Assembly (NCBI RefSeq): GCF_000340565.2
Contig: NZ_CP007203.1
Location: 2,097,561-2,151,344 of the forward strand
Origin: Nodularia spumigena CCY9414
GTDB taxonomy: Bacteria; Cyanobacteriota; Cyanobacteriia; Cyanobacteriales; Nostocaceae
Length of the DNA: 53,784 bases
Reading direction: 5' to 3'
The position numbers and the translations under genes were made by a program. Positions 36,712 through 46,266 of this stretch are shown here, piece after piece. Below the pieces are notes generated by a model. The model saw nothing but the letters and a program-made list of their open reading frames with translations. It searched no databases and was not told where the DNA came from. How positions within the stretch are numbered: position 1 is the first letter of the stretch; every line of letters begins with the position of its first letter.

Positions 36712-37308
36712 ATGCAATCTATTAACACTACGAAACTTTTTGTCCTCAAACCAGAGTATGAAAAGCTCTGGAATAGCTGTCAGATTAGACCTGAGTGGCT
36801 AGAGCGTACTAAAAAAGTCGTCATCAACATTCAAGCGAAACGCGATCGCTATGAAAGCGTAGCCTCAGAAACTAAAGTTCCCTGGTATTTTATTGGGTGT
36901 ATCCATAACATGGAGGCATCTTTAAACTTCAACAGTCACCTCCATAATGGTGATTCCCTTAAAGCTCGAACTCATCGGGTTCCGAAAGCTCGCCCAATAA
37001 ATACCCCTAAAAATGGTTGGGATGTTGGCTATTCTTGGGAAGAAAGTGCAGCAGATGCACTAATTATGAAAAACTTTCATAAAGCTCAAGATTGGACTAT
37101 TCCGGCTCAGTTATGGCGGCTCGAACTTTACAATGGTTTTGGTTATAGACTTCATCATCCAGATGTGCTGACACCTTATCTCTGGAGTGGTACTCATAAC
37201 TATAACAAAGGTAAATATGTTGCAGATAATAAGTGGAGTCCTGATGCTATTTCTGAGCAAGTGGGAGCAGCAGCCATCTTAAAACTGTTGTTACCTGAAA
37301 TCAAATAA
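36712..37308 (+). CDS. Lysozyme-family peptidoglycan hydrolase
   Basis: 198 residues from the ATG at 36712; the open frame extends to 36547 but that part overlaps the preceding gene and is unlike the family. Conserved features: WYFIGCIHNMEASLNF with the presumed catalytic Glu68, HLHNGDSLKARTHRVPKARP, SWEESAADALIM, LYNGFGYR and YLWSGTHNYNKGKYVAD. This is the phage-like lysozyme group (COG3926 type). No signal peptide is seen, so release would need a holin-like partner such as the gene just upstream. The next gene also targets peptidoglycan. Confidence 0.87.
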   Translation: MQSINTTKLFVLKPEYEKLWNSCQIRPEWLERTKKVVINIQAKRDRYESVASETKVPWYFIGCIHNMEASLNFNSHLHNGDSLKARTHRVPKARPINTPKNGWDVGYSWEESAADALIMKNFHKAQDWTIPAQLWRLELYNGFGYRLHHPDVLTPYLWSGTHNYNKGKYVADNKWSPDAISEQVGAAAILKLLLPEIK

Positions 37309-37485
37309 ACCTTCCATAGCTTTAGTTTAAATCCTGACAGATACCAGTACAAAAAGTGCTGGTATTTTTTTGTGAAGTAGTTACAAGTGCATAAGTTCCT
37401 GAGCAATACAACTATTACAAAATAACAGCCAATTCAAAAATATTGTTTGGCTAAATCAATTAAATTAAACTAGAGGATCACATCT

Positions 37486-38379
37486 ATGCAACTAGCGGAA
37501 AGAATAGGTACACAAGAAACTATTAGTTTAGAAAAATTACAAAATGACTCTAAACTAGCAAGAGAATTACAACAAAAATTAATTGACTTGGGTTTACTAG
37601 ATCCACTTGCTGATGGAAAATTTGGACGTTTTTCTACTCAGGCACTGAAAGATTTCCAATTACTCATGAAAATAGAAGAGGAGGGTCTAGGTAAAGCAAC
37701 TATCCAAGCTTTAATTGAAGTTAAAGAAGTTATCCCTTTGCAGTTGAGTGATAATTTGGCTAGCCGAATCATTAAGTATATGCAAAGTAAAAATAAAAAT
37801 TACTTTGTTGCCAGAGGAAAACAGAGATACAACATCATTTATATTGAAGGAGCTAATGCTGATGGTGTACCAAATGCTGATAAATTAAATGAATGGAACG
37901 ATCGCCGGATTGTGATTGAAATCGCGATGGGAACTCCGCAAATTGTGGGTAACTGGCTAGCTACCACAGAACCTGGACATTATTACACAGTCAATCCCAT
38001 GAATCCGAAAGGTGCAGCGAGAATTGCATTTGGGCAGTATCCAGCTTGGCAAGTAGGGACACATGGCAACTCTGAGCCTCATGAAGCACTGGTTCAAACT
38101 GGTGTAGTTAAACTACATCGCGATCGCAATAAAGATGGATTTCGGACTGGCGATCCTGAAGATATTGGTTCTCATTTCGGAATTAATCAACATTGGGGTT
38201 ATGACAATAAATTGGTTGATAAAGCCAGTGCTGGTTGTTTGGTAGGACAAACTCGTCAGGGACATAGAGAATTTATGCAGATCATTAAACAAGACCGTCG
38301 CTACCAGTTGAATAATAAATATACTTTCATGTCAACCATTATTGCTGGTGATGATTTAGCCAAAACTGTCCCCGCTTGA
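37486..38379 (+). CDS. Peptidoglycan-binding protein with an SAGC (YkuD/L,D-transpeptidase-like) C-terminal domain
   Basis: 297 residues. A PG_binding_1 three-helix module (about 23-80: ELQQKLIDLGLLDPLADGKF ... STQALKDFQ) precedes a beta-rich domain. That domain has HRDRNKDGFRTGD, HFGINQHWGYD and ASAGCLVG with Cys251, then GHREFMQIIK. The SxGC motif and upstream His recall L,D-transpeptidases; catalytic function is not proven. There is no signal peptide. It follows the lysozyme gene by 177 bp and precedes the CHAT-WD40 gene by 178 bp, all on the same strand. Confidence 0.8.
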   Translation: MQLAERIGTQETISLEKLQNDSKLARELQQKLIDLGLLDPLADGKFGRFSTQALKDFQLLMKIEEEGLGKATIQALIEVKEVIPLQLSDNLASRIIKYMQSKNKNYFVARGKQRYNIIYIEGANADGVPNADKLNEWNDRRIVIEIAMGTPQIVGNWLATTEPGHYYTVNPMNPKGAARIAFGQYPAWQVGTHGNSEPHEALVQTGVVKLHRDRNKDGFRTGDPEDIGSHFGINQHWGYDNKLVDKASAGCLVGQTRQGHREFMQIIKQDRRYQLNNKYTFMSTIIAGDDLAKTVPA

Positions 38380-38394
38380 AATTAACTAATGACC

Positions 38395-38422
38395 AATGAC
38401 CAATGACGCGTCATTGGTCATT
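38395..38422. repeat. Perfect 28-base palindrome made of AATGACC heptamers
   Basis: AATGACCAATGACG followed by its exact reverse complement, 15 bp after the SAGC gene's stop codon. It combines the common heptamer repeat with a fold-back and could act as a transcript-end hairpin, though no T-run follows. Confidence 0.75.
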
Positions 38423-38557
38423 TCACCCCATCTAATCAAGTTCAACTAAGAAAAAAATATTATTTTTCTACAAAATATCGTAAAAATGCGCTATAAACTG
38501 TTAATTTAGCTTATATATGATAGTATACTTACAAAATAAACTTTATACTTATAAATA

Positions 38558-41500
38558 ATGAGCAAAACAGTTGTCATCAATCTGGGAAATGGCGACTTGC
38601 ACAATGGATTTCCCAGCGTTACCGCGCAAATTCGCTCAGATGAGCATCTGCCCCCAGAGCAATTTATTGGTAGCTTGCCCGCAGATCCAAACTTGGTAGA
38701 ACTATATAGAAACTGGCGATCAATTTATCAGGCTCTGTGTAGTCGTCAATCACTGCGTTCTCAAGGCTGGGAGGAAGATGACAAACTGGAAATAGAAGCA
38801 GGAGCTATCACTAACGTTTCTCTGCTCGATTTTGATGAATTATGCCAAAATTTAGAAGATAACATTAATACTTGGCTGAAATCTACGGAGTTTCTGACAA
38901 TTGAGCGAAAATTGCGATCGCAACTAAACCCAGCAGAAGAAATTCGAGTAATTATAGAAACCAACGATGACAATCTGCGACGCTTACCCTTGCATAGTTG
39001 GGATTTTTTGAAGGATTATCCCAAAGCAGAACTAGCTCTCTCCAGGCCAGAGTATCAACGGCGAGAATCTTTACAGCCAACATTCACAAGAATTCAAGTC
39101 AGAATCTTAGCGATTTTGGGGAATAGCCAAGGCATCGATTTGCAGACAGAAACAACTTTTCTCAAAAGCTTAGACAATATTGCAGAAGTTGTTTCTCTCA
39201 ACAATCCCTCGCGTCAAGAATTCAACAGGCAGCTTTGGGACTCTAGAGGCTGGGATATTCTGTTTTTTGCAGGTCATAGTCAAACCGAAGGTGACACAGG
39301 CAGAATTTACATCAATGAAAATCAGATAAATAACAGTCTGACAATAGAACAGTTAGAAGAAGCTTTGATTGCAGCCATTGAAAAAGGTTTAAAGCTAGCA
39401 ATTTTCAACTCCTGTGATGGACTGGGATTGGCCAATGCTTTGGGGAGATTACATATTCCCCAGGTGATTGTGATGCGGGAGCCAGTGCCAAATTATGTAG
39501 CACAGGTATTTTTTCAAAATTTTCTCCAGGCTTTTGCCATTGAACACAAGCCTTTATATCTAGCCATTCAGCACGCACGCAGGCAGTTACAAGGTTTAGA
39601 GGATAATTTTCCTGGTGCTTCTTGGTTACCCGTAATTTGTCAAAACCCATCTGTACAACCACCAACTTGGTTACAGTTGGGCGGGATTTCCCCTTGTCCC
39701 TATCGCGGTTTATTTGCCTTTCGAGAGGAGGATGCACACTTATTTTTTGGCAGAGAAAAATTCACGGCTAATTTAGTCAAAGCGGTGAAAAAAAAGCGGT
39801 TTGTGGCTGTAGTGGGAGCTAGTGGCAGTGGTAAGTCTAGTTTAGTATTTGCTGGGTTGACTCCCCAGTTGCGACAAGACCCAAATGTGCAATGGCAAAT
39901 CTTTGATTTTCGTCCAGGGAAAAATCCCTTTGAAGCTTTGGCGACTGCATTAGTGAGTTTACGGCAGTGTTGTCCCTCTGTTTCCCTAGAAAATATACTA
40001 GAGTTGCCAAAAGATCATACCACTACTCGCTTACTAGAATTAGATTTAGCGATCGCCTTAGAGCAAAACCACCAATTACTACACACCATCCTAGAAAAGT
40101 TTGTCCAGCATGAATTTGGCACTCGTTTACTACTCATAGCAGATCAGTTTGAGGAACTTTACACCCTTTGTCCAGAACCACAACGTCAGCCTTTTTTAGA
40201 TTTATTACTCAATGCTTATAGTTTCACTCCCGCCTTCACCATCGTTTTAACCCTGCGGGCTGACTTTTACAGCTATGCCCTTTCTTACCGCCGCTTTAGT
40301 GATGCCTTGCAAGGAGCAGTGCAGAACCTTGGCCCCATGAATAGAAAGGAATTGCGTCGGGTGATAGAAGAACCTGCCAAAAAAATGCACCTAGGACTAG
40401 AAGCAGGATTAACCAATCAATTAATCGACGAGATAGACCAACAGCCAGGACATTTGCCGTTACTTGAGTTTGCCCTTACCCAGTTATGGTCAAAACAGCA
40501 AAATAGGCTCTTAACTCATCAGGCTTATCAAGAAATTGGTGGTGTAGAAGAAGCCTTGGCTAACCATGCTGAGGCTGTCTATGCCCAGCTAAACGAAGCA
40601 GACAGGCAAAGGGCGCAACAAATATTTATCCAATTGGTACGTTTAGGAGATGAGACAGAAGCTACCCGACGGTTGACAACTCGTGAGGAAGTCAGGCTAG
40701 AAAACTGGGATTTAGTCACACAACTTGCTTCTTCACGTCTAGTAGTGACCAACCGTAATGAGTCCACGGCAGAAGAAACAGTAGAAATTGTCCATGAAGC
40801 GTTAATTAGAAGCTGGGGACGACTGGAAGAGTGGCTACTTGAGGATGGTGACTTTCTGCGCTGGCGAGAACAATTGCGTTTAGCAATTCGCCAATGGGAA
40901 AATAATGGACATGATCAAGATGCGCTATTACGAGGTAAGGCCTTGACAGATGCCCAAGAATGGCAATTGCAACGCTCACAAGAACTCAATACAAATGAAA
41001 TCAGGTTCATTAAGCAGAGTTTGGAACTGAGAGAACTTGAGGTTAAACAGCAGCAGCGCATACGTAAACTAGCAATTTCATCCCTAGTTGCTGGTTTAGT
41101 CTTCAGCCTCGGTCTCGCTGGGTTTGCTTGGTTGCAAAGACAAAAGGCACAGATTAGCGAAACTAAAGCAATCAGCTCATCAGCCGAAAGCTTGCTTAAT
41201 GCAAATCTAGAGTTCGATGGATTAATTGCCAGTATTAGAGCAGGTAGGCGCATCAAAGGCACTGAGGGAATTGATGCCAACACTCGCACTCAAGTTACCG
41301 AAACTCTACAACAGTCCATCAACTTCGTCAGAGAGAAAAATCGTTTAGCAGAGCATGATGGAATCCTAGAGAGTGTCAGTTTTAGCCCTGATGGTCAATT
41401 CATTGCCACCGCCAGCAGAGATAAAACCGTCAAAATTTGGAGTCTCGACGGCAAAAAACAGCCAGTCATGCTGCGAGAAAAGACAGGAGAGGGATTTAAT

Positions 41501-43192
41501 AGCGTTGCCTTCAGCCCGGACAGTACACTCATAGCTACCGGCAGTTGGGATAAAACAGCAAAAATATGGAGTCGAGACGGTAAACTCCTCCACACTCTTG
41601 ACAAACATAAAGAAGCAGTTTTGGAAGTCGCCTTTAGTCCTAATAGTCAGCTACTTGCTACTGCTAGTTGGGACAACACAGTTAAACTCTGGAGTCGGGA
41701 CGGTAAACTCCTGCACACTCTTGACAAACATAAAGATAAGGTCAACAGCGTCACCTTTAGCCCAGACGGTAAGCTAATTGCTACTGTCGGTTGGGACAAC
41801 ACCATGAAACTCTGGAATCTTGATGGTAAGGAATTGCGAACCTTTACCGGACATAAAGATATGATTTGGAGTGTCAGCTTTAGCCCAGATGGTAAACAAA
41901 TTGCTACCGCCGGTGGTGACAGAACTGTCAAAATTTGGAATTTGGAAGGAAAAGAACTGCGAACCCTCATAGGTCATCAAAATGGGGTGAACAGTGTGAT
42001 ATTCAGTCCCGACGGTAAACTGATTGCTACAGCTAGTGGTGACAAAACTGTCAAACTTTGGAACAGCAAAGGAAAAGAACTAGAAACCCTCTACGGACAC
42101 ACTGATGCAGTTAATAGCGTCGCCTTTAGTCCTGATGGCACATCCATCGCTACAGCTGGTAGTGACAGAACGGCTAAAATTTGGAGATTCAACAGTCCTA
42201 ACAGCATTATTGTCCGGGGTCATGAAGATGAGGTTTTTGACCTAGTGTTTAGCCCAAATGGTAAGTACATTGCTACAGCTAGTTGGGATAAAACCGCCAA
42301 ACTCTGGAGTATTGTAGGGGATAAACTTCAAGAACTGCGAACCTTCAAGGGACATAAAGGCAGGGTAAATAAGCTGAGTTTCAGCCCAGATGGTCAGTTA
42401 ATTGCGACGACGAGTTGGGATAAAACCGCCAAACTCTGGAATCTAGACGGTACATTACATAAAACTCTTATAGGACACAAAGATACAGTCTGGAGTATAA
42501 ATTTCAGTCCAGATGGTCAATTAATTGCTACGGCTAGTGAGGATAAAACTGTCAAACTCTGGAATCGAGACGGTGAATTGCTTAAAACTCTCCCACGTCA
42601 GAGTAGTGTAGTTAATAGCGCAGTGTTCAGCCCTGACGGTAAGCGAATTGCTACGGCTGGTTGGGACAAAACAGTGAAAATTTGGAGTATTGACGGCAAA
42701 GAACTAAAAATCTTAGATGGACATACAAGTGGTATTAACAACCTCACCTTCAGCCGGGATGGTAAGCTGATTGCTAGTGCCAGTTGGGATAATACTGTCA
42801 AAATTTGGCATCTTGACGGTCAAAAAACGCAAACTTTGGAAGGACATAAAAATGTTGTTCACAATGTTGCCTTCAGCCCAGATGGTAAATTTATTGCTAC
42901 GGCCAGTGGTGATAATACTGTAAAAATCTGGAATCTTGATGGCAAAAAAGAATTGCGTACCCTGCGAGGCTATAAAGATGCAGTTTGGAGTGTGCGCTTT
43001 AGTCCTGATGGTAAGACTCTAGCCACAGGTAGCAGACATGATATCGTGGTTTGGCATTTATATTTAGATGATTTAGATCAATTACTAGTGCGTGGTTGTG
43101 ATTGGGCGCGAGATTATTTGCAGAATAATCCTGATGTGAAACCTGATGAAAAAAGTTTATGCGACGGGATACGCTCCATTCCTCAACAATGA
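38558..43192 (+). CDS. CHAT protease-like / STAND-type NTPase / WD40 membrane protein
   Basis: 1544 residues. The N-terminal CHAT (caspase-like) domain (about 130-365) has His240 in LFFAGHSQ and Cys286 in FNSCDG, the expected dyad. It is followed by PCPYRGLFAFREEDAHLFFG and an nSTAND-type NTPase with Walker A GASGSGKSS (420-428) and a Walker B region LLLIADQFEEL. A transmembrane helix (about 840-862) precedes 14 WD40 repeats (about 930-1500), enough for two seven-bladed propellers. By family logic the propellers sense a ligand, the NTPase switches, and the CHAT domain cleaves a target. The target is unknown; the neighbouring lysozyme, SAGC and mini membrane proteins are candidates. The WD40 region creates many antisense shadow ORFs. 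Confidence 0.95.
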   Translation: MSKTVVINLGNGDLHNGFPSVTAQIRSDEHLPPEQFIGSLPADPNLVELYRNWRSIYQALCSRQSLRSQGWEEDDKLEIEAGAITNVSLLDFDELCQNLEDNINTWLKSTEFLTIERKLRSQLNPAEEIRVIIETNDDNLRRLPLHSWDFLKDYPKAELALSRPEYQRRESLQPTFTRIQVRILAILGNSQGIDLQTETTFLKSLDNIAEVVSLNNPSRQEFNRQLWDSRGWDILFFAGHSQTEGDTGRIYINENQINNSLTIEQLEEALIAAIEKGLKLAIFNSCDGLGLANALGRLHIPQVIVMREPVPNYVAQVFFQNFLQAFAIEHKPLYLAIQHARRQLQGLEDNFPGASWLPVICQNPSVQPPTWLQLGGISPCPYRGLFAFREEDAHLFFGREKFTANLVKAVKKKRFVAVVGASGSGKSSLVFAGLTPQLRQDPNVQWQIFDFRPGKNPFEALATALVSLRQCCPSVSLENILELPKDHTTTRLLELDLAIALEQNHQLLHTILEKFVQHEFGTRLLLIADQFEELYTLCPEPQRQPFLDLLLNAYSFTPAFTIVLTLRADFYSYALSYRRFSDALQGAVQNLGPMNRKELRRVIEEPAKKMHLGLEAGLTNQLIDEIDQQPGHLPLLEFALTQLWSKQQNRLLTHQAYQEIGGVEEALANHAEAVYAQLNEADRQRAQQIFIQLVRLGDETEATRRLTTREEVRLENWDLVTQLASSRLVVTNRNESTAEETVEIVHEALIRSWGRLEEWLLEDGDFLRWREQLRLAIRQWENNGHDQDALLRGKALTDAQEWQLQRSQELNTNEIRFIKQSLELRELEVKQQQRIRKLAISSLVAGLVFSLGLAGFAWLQRQKAQISETKAISSSAESLLNANLEFDGLIASIRAGRRIKGTEGIDANTRTQVTETLQQSINFVREKNRLAEHDGILESVSFSPDGQFIATASRDKTVKIWSLDGKKQPVMLREKTGEGFNSVAFSPDSTLIATGSWDKTAKIWSRDGKLLHTLDKHKEAVLEVAFSPNSQLLATASWDNTVKLWSRDGKLLHTLDKHKDKVNSVTFSPDGKLIATVGWDNTMKLWNLDGKELRTFTGHKDMIWSVSFSPDGKQIATAGGDRTVKIWNLEGKELRTLIGHQNGVNSVIFSPDGKLIATASGDKTVKLWNSKGKELETLYGHTDAVNSVAFSPDGTSIATAGSDRTAKIWRFNSPNSIIVRGHEDEVFDLVFSPNGKYIATASWDKTAKLWSIVGDKLQELRTFKGHKGRVNKLSFSPDGQLIATTSWDKTAKLWNLDGTLHKTLIGHKDTVWSINFSPDGQLIATASEDKTVKLWNRDGELLKTLPRQSSVVNSAVFSPDGKRIATAGWDKTVKIWSIDGKELKILDGHTSGINNLTFSRDGKLIASASWDNTVKIWHLDGQKTQTLEGHKNVVHNVAFSPDGKFIATASGDNTVKIWNLDGKKELRTLRGYKDAVWSVRFSPDGKTLATGSRHDIVVWHLYLDDLDQLLVRGCDWARDYLQNNPDVKPDEKSLCDGIRSIPQQ

Positions 43193-43348
43193 TGAAGTAA
43201 TACAGCACATTTCATTTTGGTAGGTACGTTCGGGCGGGCAGGATGCCCACCCCACAAGATTTATAATATTAATTTGTGTACTTCATTTACTTGCAAAGTG
43301 CTGTATATTTGAGACTTTGACTAATTGAAAGCCTCAAATATGTTATTC

Positions 43349-45241
43349 CTATTTCACTAAGATTTGTACTTCCATCGGTTGGAGAGTTACTTTCATCACT
43401 CGTACTGGCCCATAATTTTTGTGACCATTAACTTCTGTGATGTTGACACCGTGCTGTTCTTCAACTTTTTTGGGTTGAATACTGTTATCCCTAGATTTAT
43501 TGCTAAATAAAATTTTGAAAGTAGGGTTTTCAGAATGGAGATTGTCATCAACTATTACATAAACAGACTGAGTAAGTTCTGTGTTCGTATTTGCTACCAC
43601 AACTACTTCTGTCTCATTCAGGATGCGTGAGAACGCCAGGACACCAGAATTGTAGGGTGAAATGCCATAATTAATGCGATCGCCTGATATAGGACGAAAA
43701 TACTGCCGACCATAGCGCAGCGCAGGGTGGGTCTTGCGGTATTCAGATACTTCTGCAATTGCTTTATAGAAAGAGTGGTCACGATTGAAGCCGCCTTCTG
43801 GTTTACCCCATAAAGCTTGACGAACTACGAGATCACCAAAGTCGGTATTGTCTGGAACAGAACCATTGAGTCCCTGTTCTGTGCCGTAGTATATGCAGGG
43901 TATCCCTTGTAAAGCAAACAAACAGGTAATAGCTAAAGTTACTTGGTCATCAAATTTCTGAGGATTTTCAGGGTCACTGTAATAAAAGCGACTCTTCAAA
44001 TCATGGTTATCAAGGAATGTCACCAAAAATTTGCTGACATCTCCATGCGAACTGATAATACCACGCAGACTTTCCTTACGTCTTTCATACACATCAACTA
44101 CTGCTTTTGGTGCTTTCGCGCCTTTCAACGCATGGGGAAGTTGGAAGAACAAAGGAAAATCAAGCGCCGCATCAATACCTAATAAATCACCGGGTTCAGT
44201 TGCATTGCGACCAATAAAGTGTCTAATTTTCTCCTCTGTATTATTTTCTTCAGCCCATATCTCACCAAAAGAGAATAAATTTTTCTTACCAATACTTAAA
44301 GCAAATTCGTGCATCGCATTACCAAAAATTCTGGCGAATTCTGGCTCAATAAACCTCAACGTATCAATGCGAAATCCGTCAATATCGAACTGGGCAATTA
44401 AATATTGATGAATCCTGATTAAGATATTACGTACTTCTGGAATATCAGTAATTAGCTCCCGCAAATCGCTAAAATCGCCACCTTTTTCAGTATCACCTCT
44501 AGTTCCTCTCCTGCGGAAAAACTCATTCTTGCAAAGTTCTTGAGGCCATACTGCTGCATTAGAGTCAAGGTTAGAAAATTCGTCAACGGGTGCATTCATC
44601 CATTGCGGTTTTCCCTCTTTGTCATGCCAATTAATATTATAAGGATTATTCGGTTCATCAATGAATTGAGGTGATTTAACATCTTTGCTATCAATGAAAT
44701 AGCTGAAAACATTACCGACATGGTTAAGTACAATATCAAAAATTACATAAATCCCGCGTGCATGAGCCTCATCAATTAGTGCTTGTAATTCCTCTTCTGG
44801 ATTTTCTTTGTTGGTAGCGAATCGCGGATCAATTTGTAAAAAATCTTGAATCCCATAGCCGTGGTAGGTAGGTTTATACTGACAATTTTTGAAAGGAGGA
44901 GTTAGCCAAATTGCTCCCACACCTAATTTTTGTAAATAGTCTAATTGCTGACGGATACCTTCAAAAGTACCACCTTGGAAAACCAAACCTTTTTCACCTA
45001 AAAAACTATCACCATCAAAAGCATTCCAAGCACTTTTAGGCTCACACGATGGGTTATTAAAGCGGTCTACCATAATAAAGTAAATCCACACATCTCGCCA
45101 ATCTTTCGGTGATGGGAAAGGAGAAGGAATTTCTTTCAACTCATCCCCAACTTGGACGCATTTCGGTTCGTTTCTCAGAGCCTTATTCTTCAACTCATTG
45201 AACGTATTGTAAACTTCTCCTGAGTCAATTGATCTAAGCAT
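43349..45241 (-). CDS. Alpha-amylase-family (GH13) glycoside hydrolase
   Basis: 630 residues from the ATG at 45241, which is preceded by a strong AGGAGAG site; an upstream ATG at 45328 would add 29 residues without such a site. The TIM barrel shows IFDIVLNHVGN, GFRIDTLRF (nucleophile Asp), FSFGEIWAEE (acid/base Glu) and FLDNHDLKS (transition-state Asp). The C-terminal domain is beta-rich (about 530-630). No signal peptide is clear, so action on intracellular glycogen or maltodextrin is likely. It could also be a cyclomaltodextrinase-type enzyme. It is convergent with the CHAT-WD40 gene. Confidence 0.93.
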   Translation of the reverse strand: MLRSIDSGEVYNTFNELKNKALRNEPKCVQVGDELKEIPSPFPSPKDWRDVWIYFIMVDRFNNPSCEPKSAWNAFDGDSFLGEKGLVFQGGTFEGIRQQLDYLQKLGVGAIWLTPPFKNCQYKPTYHGYGIQDFLQIDPRFATNKENPEEELQALIDEAHARGIYVIFDIVLNHVGNVFSYFIDSKDVKSPQFIDEPNNPYNINWHDKEGKPQWMNAPVDEFSNLDSNAAVWPQELCKNEFFRRRGTRGDTEKGGDFSDLRELITDIPEVRNILIRIHQYLIAQFDIDGFRIDTLRFIEPEFARIFGNAMHEFALSIGKKNLFSFGEIWAEENNTEEKIRHFIGRNATEPGDLLGIDAALDFPLFFQLPHALKGAKAPKAVVDVYERRKESLRGIISSHGDVSKFLVTFLDNHDLKSRFYYSDPENPQKFDDQVTLAITCLFALQGIPCIYYGTEQGLNGSVPDNTDFGDLVVRQALWGKPEGGFNRDHSFYKAIAEVSEYRKTHPALRYGRQYFRPISGDRINYGISPYNSGVLAFSRILNETEVVVVANTNTELTQSVYVIVDDNLHSENPTFKILFSNKSRDNSIQPKKVEEQHGVNITEVNGHKNYGPVRVMKVTLQPMEVQILVK

Positions 45242-45244
45242 TTT

Positions 45245-45251
45245 CTCTCCT
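45245..45251 (-). promoter_or_regulatory. Ribosome binding site that fixes the amylase start
   Basis: Read on the minus strand, AGGAGAG lies three bases before ATG at 45241. The longer open frame lacks any such signal. Confidence 0.65.
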
Positions 45252-45378
45252 GAGATATCCAAGATACTATTTCTGTATCTGAATAGATATCTGTATTGTG
45301 AGCTTGTGCAGTTGCTAATCAGATACATTCAGTAGAGCCAGAAGTTTTCCGCTCACCTACAGTAGTGCGTAGCTTATT

Positions 45379-45873
45379 ACTGGACTTTAGACTAAAAAAT
45401 GCGATCGTTAGCTCATGGGAGTGAAAAAAAATCAAGGGATGCCTGTAAGAACAGACACCCCCGTAGTGGAAGATGAAAGAAGCACAACCAACGTTCATCA
45501 ACCGCTATGGATGTTTTTACACAACTAAAGGAATTCCGTCAAGCAGCATACCAATGTTTATGTCGGGCAAAGGACGCAACATTTGAAATGACGGATGCAA
45601 TATTGCTGACACGAAATGCCTACAGTCTGGCAGACTTATCAATGTGTCCAGTATTCCGTCAAACCACCAAAACCACGAGGTAAATCTCCCGGCTGGAAAC
45701 CAGGACAGAAGAGACGACGTAGAATTCGCTATCCTATCGTCAAAAAGCGCACTTCTCCTTTACGTAAAGCCCAGCCTAAATCCGCTTGATTTCTAACTTT
45801 TATCATTTTTTACTTTGCTTTTTTTCAACTCAGCTTCCCTGAGTCACTTTGTGCTTTTAGTCTAAAGTCCAGT
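45379..45873 (+). mobile_element. Internally deleted insertion sequence with intact terminal inverted repeats
   Basis: Nineteen-base inverted repeats ACTGGACTTTAGACTAAAA at 45379-45397 and, inverted, 45855-45873 bound a 495-bp element. The candidate target duplication is TATT on both sides. Inside are only the two ends of a transposase gene. An active relative could mobilise it, which is how MITEs start. Confidence 0.85.
45507..45789 (+). pseudogene. Transposase with the middle deleted (N-terminus joined to C-terminus)
   Basis: ATG at 45507 opens MDVFTQLKEFRQAAYQC, then AILLTRNAYSLADLSMCPVFR, the start of a cyanobacterial transposase. After the junction near 45662 the original C-terminus appears in another frame (PPKPRGKSPGWKPGQKRRRR to KAQPKSA, stop at 45789). 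The catalytic core is missing, so no active enzyme can be made. The family assignment is from recall. Confidence 0.85.
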
Positions 45874-46101
45874 TATTACTCTGGAGTAGTGACTTGCCTT
45901 AATTTCATGATTGTTCCAAAAACAAAATTATTTAATATTGTTATCTATCTCAAAATCTTCTTTTGTGTTCTTCTCCCAAAGGGAGAGGCTAGCGCCAAAG
46001 CGGTTCGTTCCTCTATATTTTCATATGATCGAAATACCTGCGTTTGTGCTAAATCCCTGATACTTTGAACAAACTTCAAAGCTGAATTTTTGCGTAATTG
46101 C

Positions 46102-46266
46102 TATAGTAATCCCGTTTGATTTCTGTAGCTTGCGTGGCGTAGCCATATTTATTTGCGTAGGCGGGGAGTGGGGAGTGGGGAGTGGGGAAGAGCCTTTTTA
46201 TGTTGTACTGAGATTGTAAGCGCATAGCGCAGGCTACGCCAACAAAAATCAAATAGGAGTCCTATA
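46102..46266. repeat. MITE-like element, family 1, copy 2 (overlaps bioF 3' end)
   Basis: TATAGTAATCCCGTTTGATTT at the left, ATCAAATAGGAGTCCTATA at the right. Inner arms GGCGTAGCC and GGCTACGCC pair, and the centre repeats GGGGAGT. Its right terminus supplies the last codons and stop of bioF. 45874-46101 between it and the deleted IS holds no gene. Confidence 0.85.

Noticed and set aside
41366-42801. Several minus-strand ORFs inside the WD40 region
   Set aside because: They are antisense shadows of the regular WD40 codon pattern (repeated LPSRL/VLSQLAVA strings) with no start signals.
45319-45501. 60-residue minus-strand ORF
   Set aside because: It spans the left terminal repeat of the deleted IS and has no recognisable domain.
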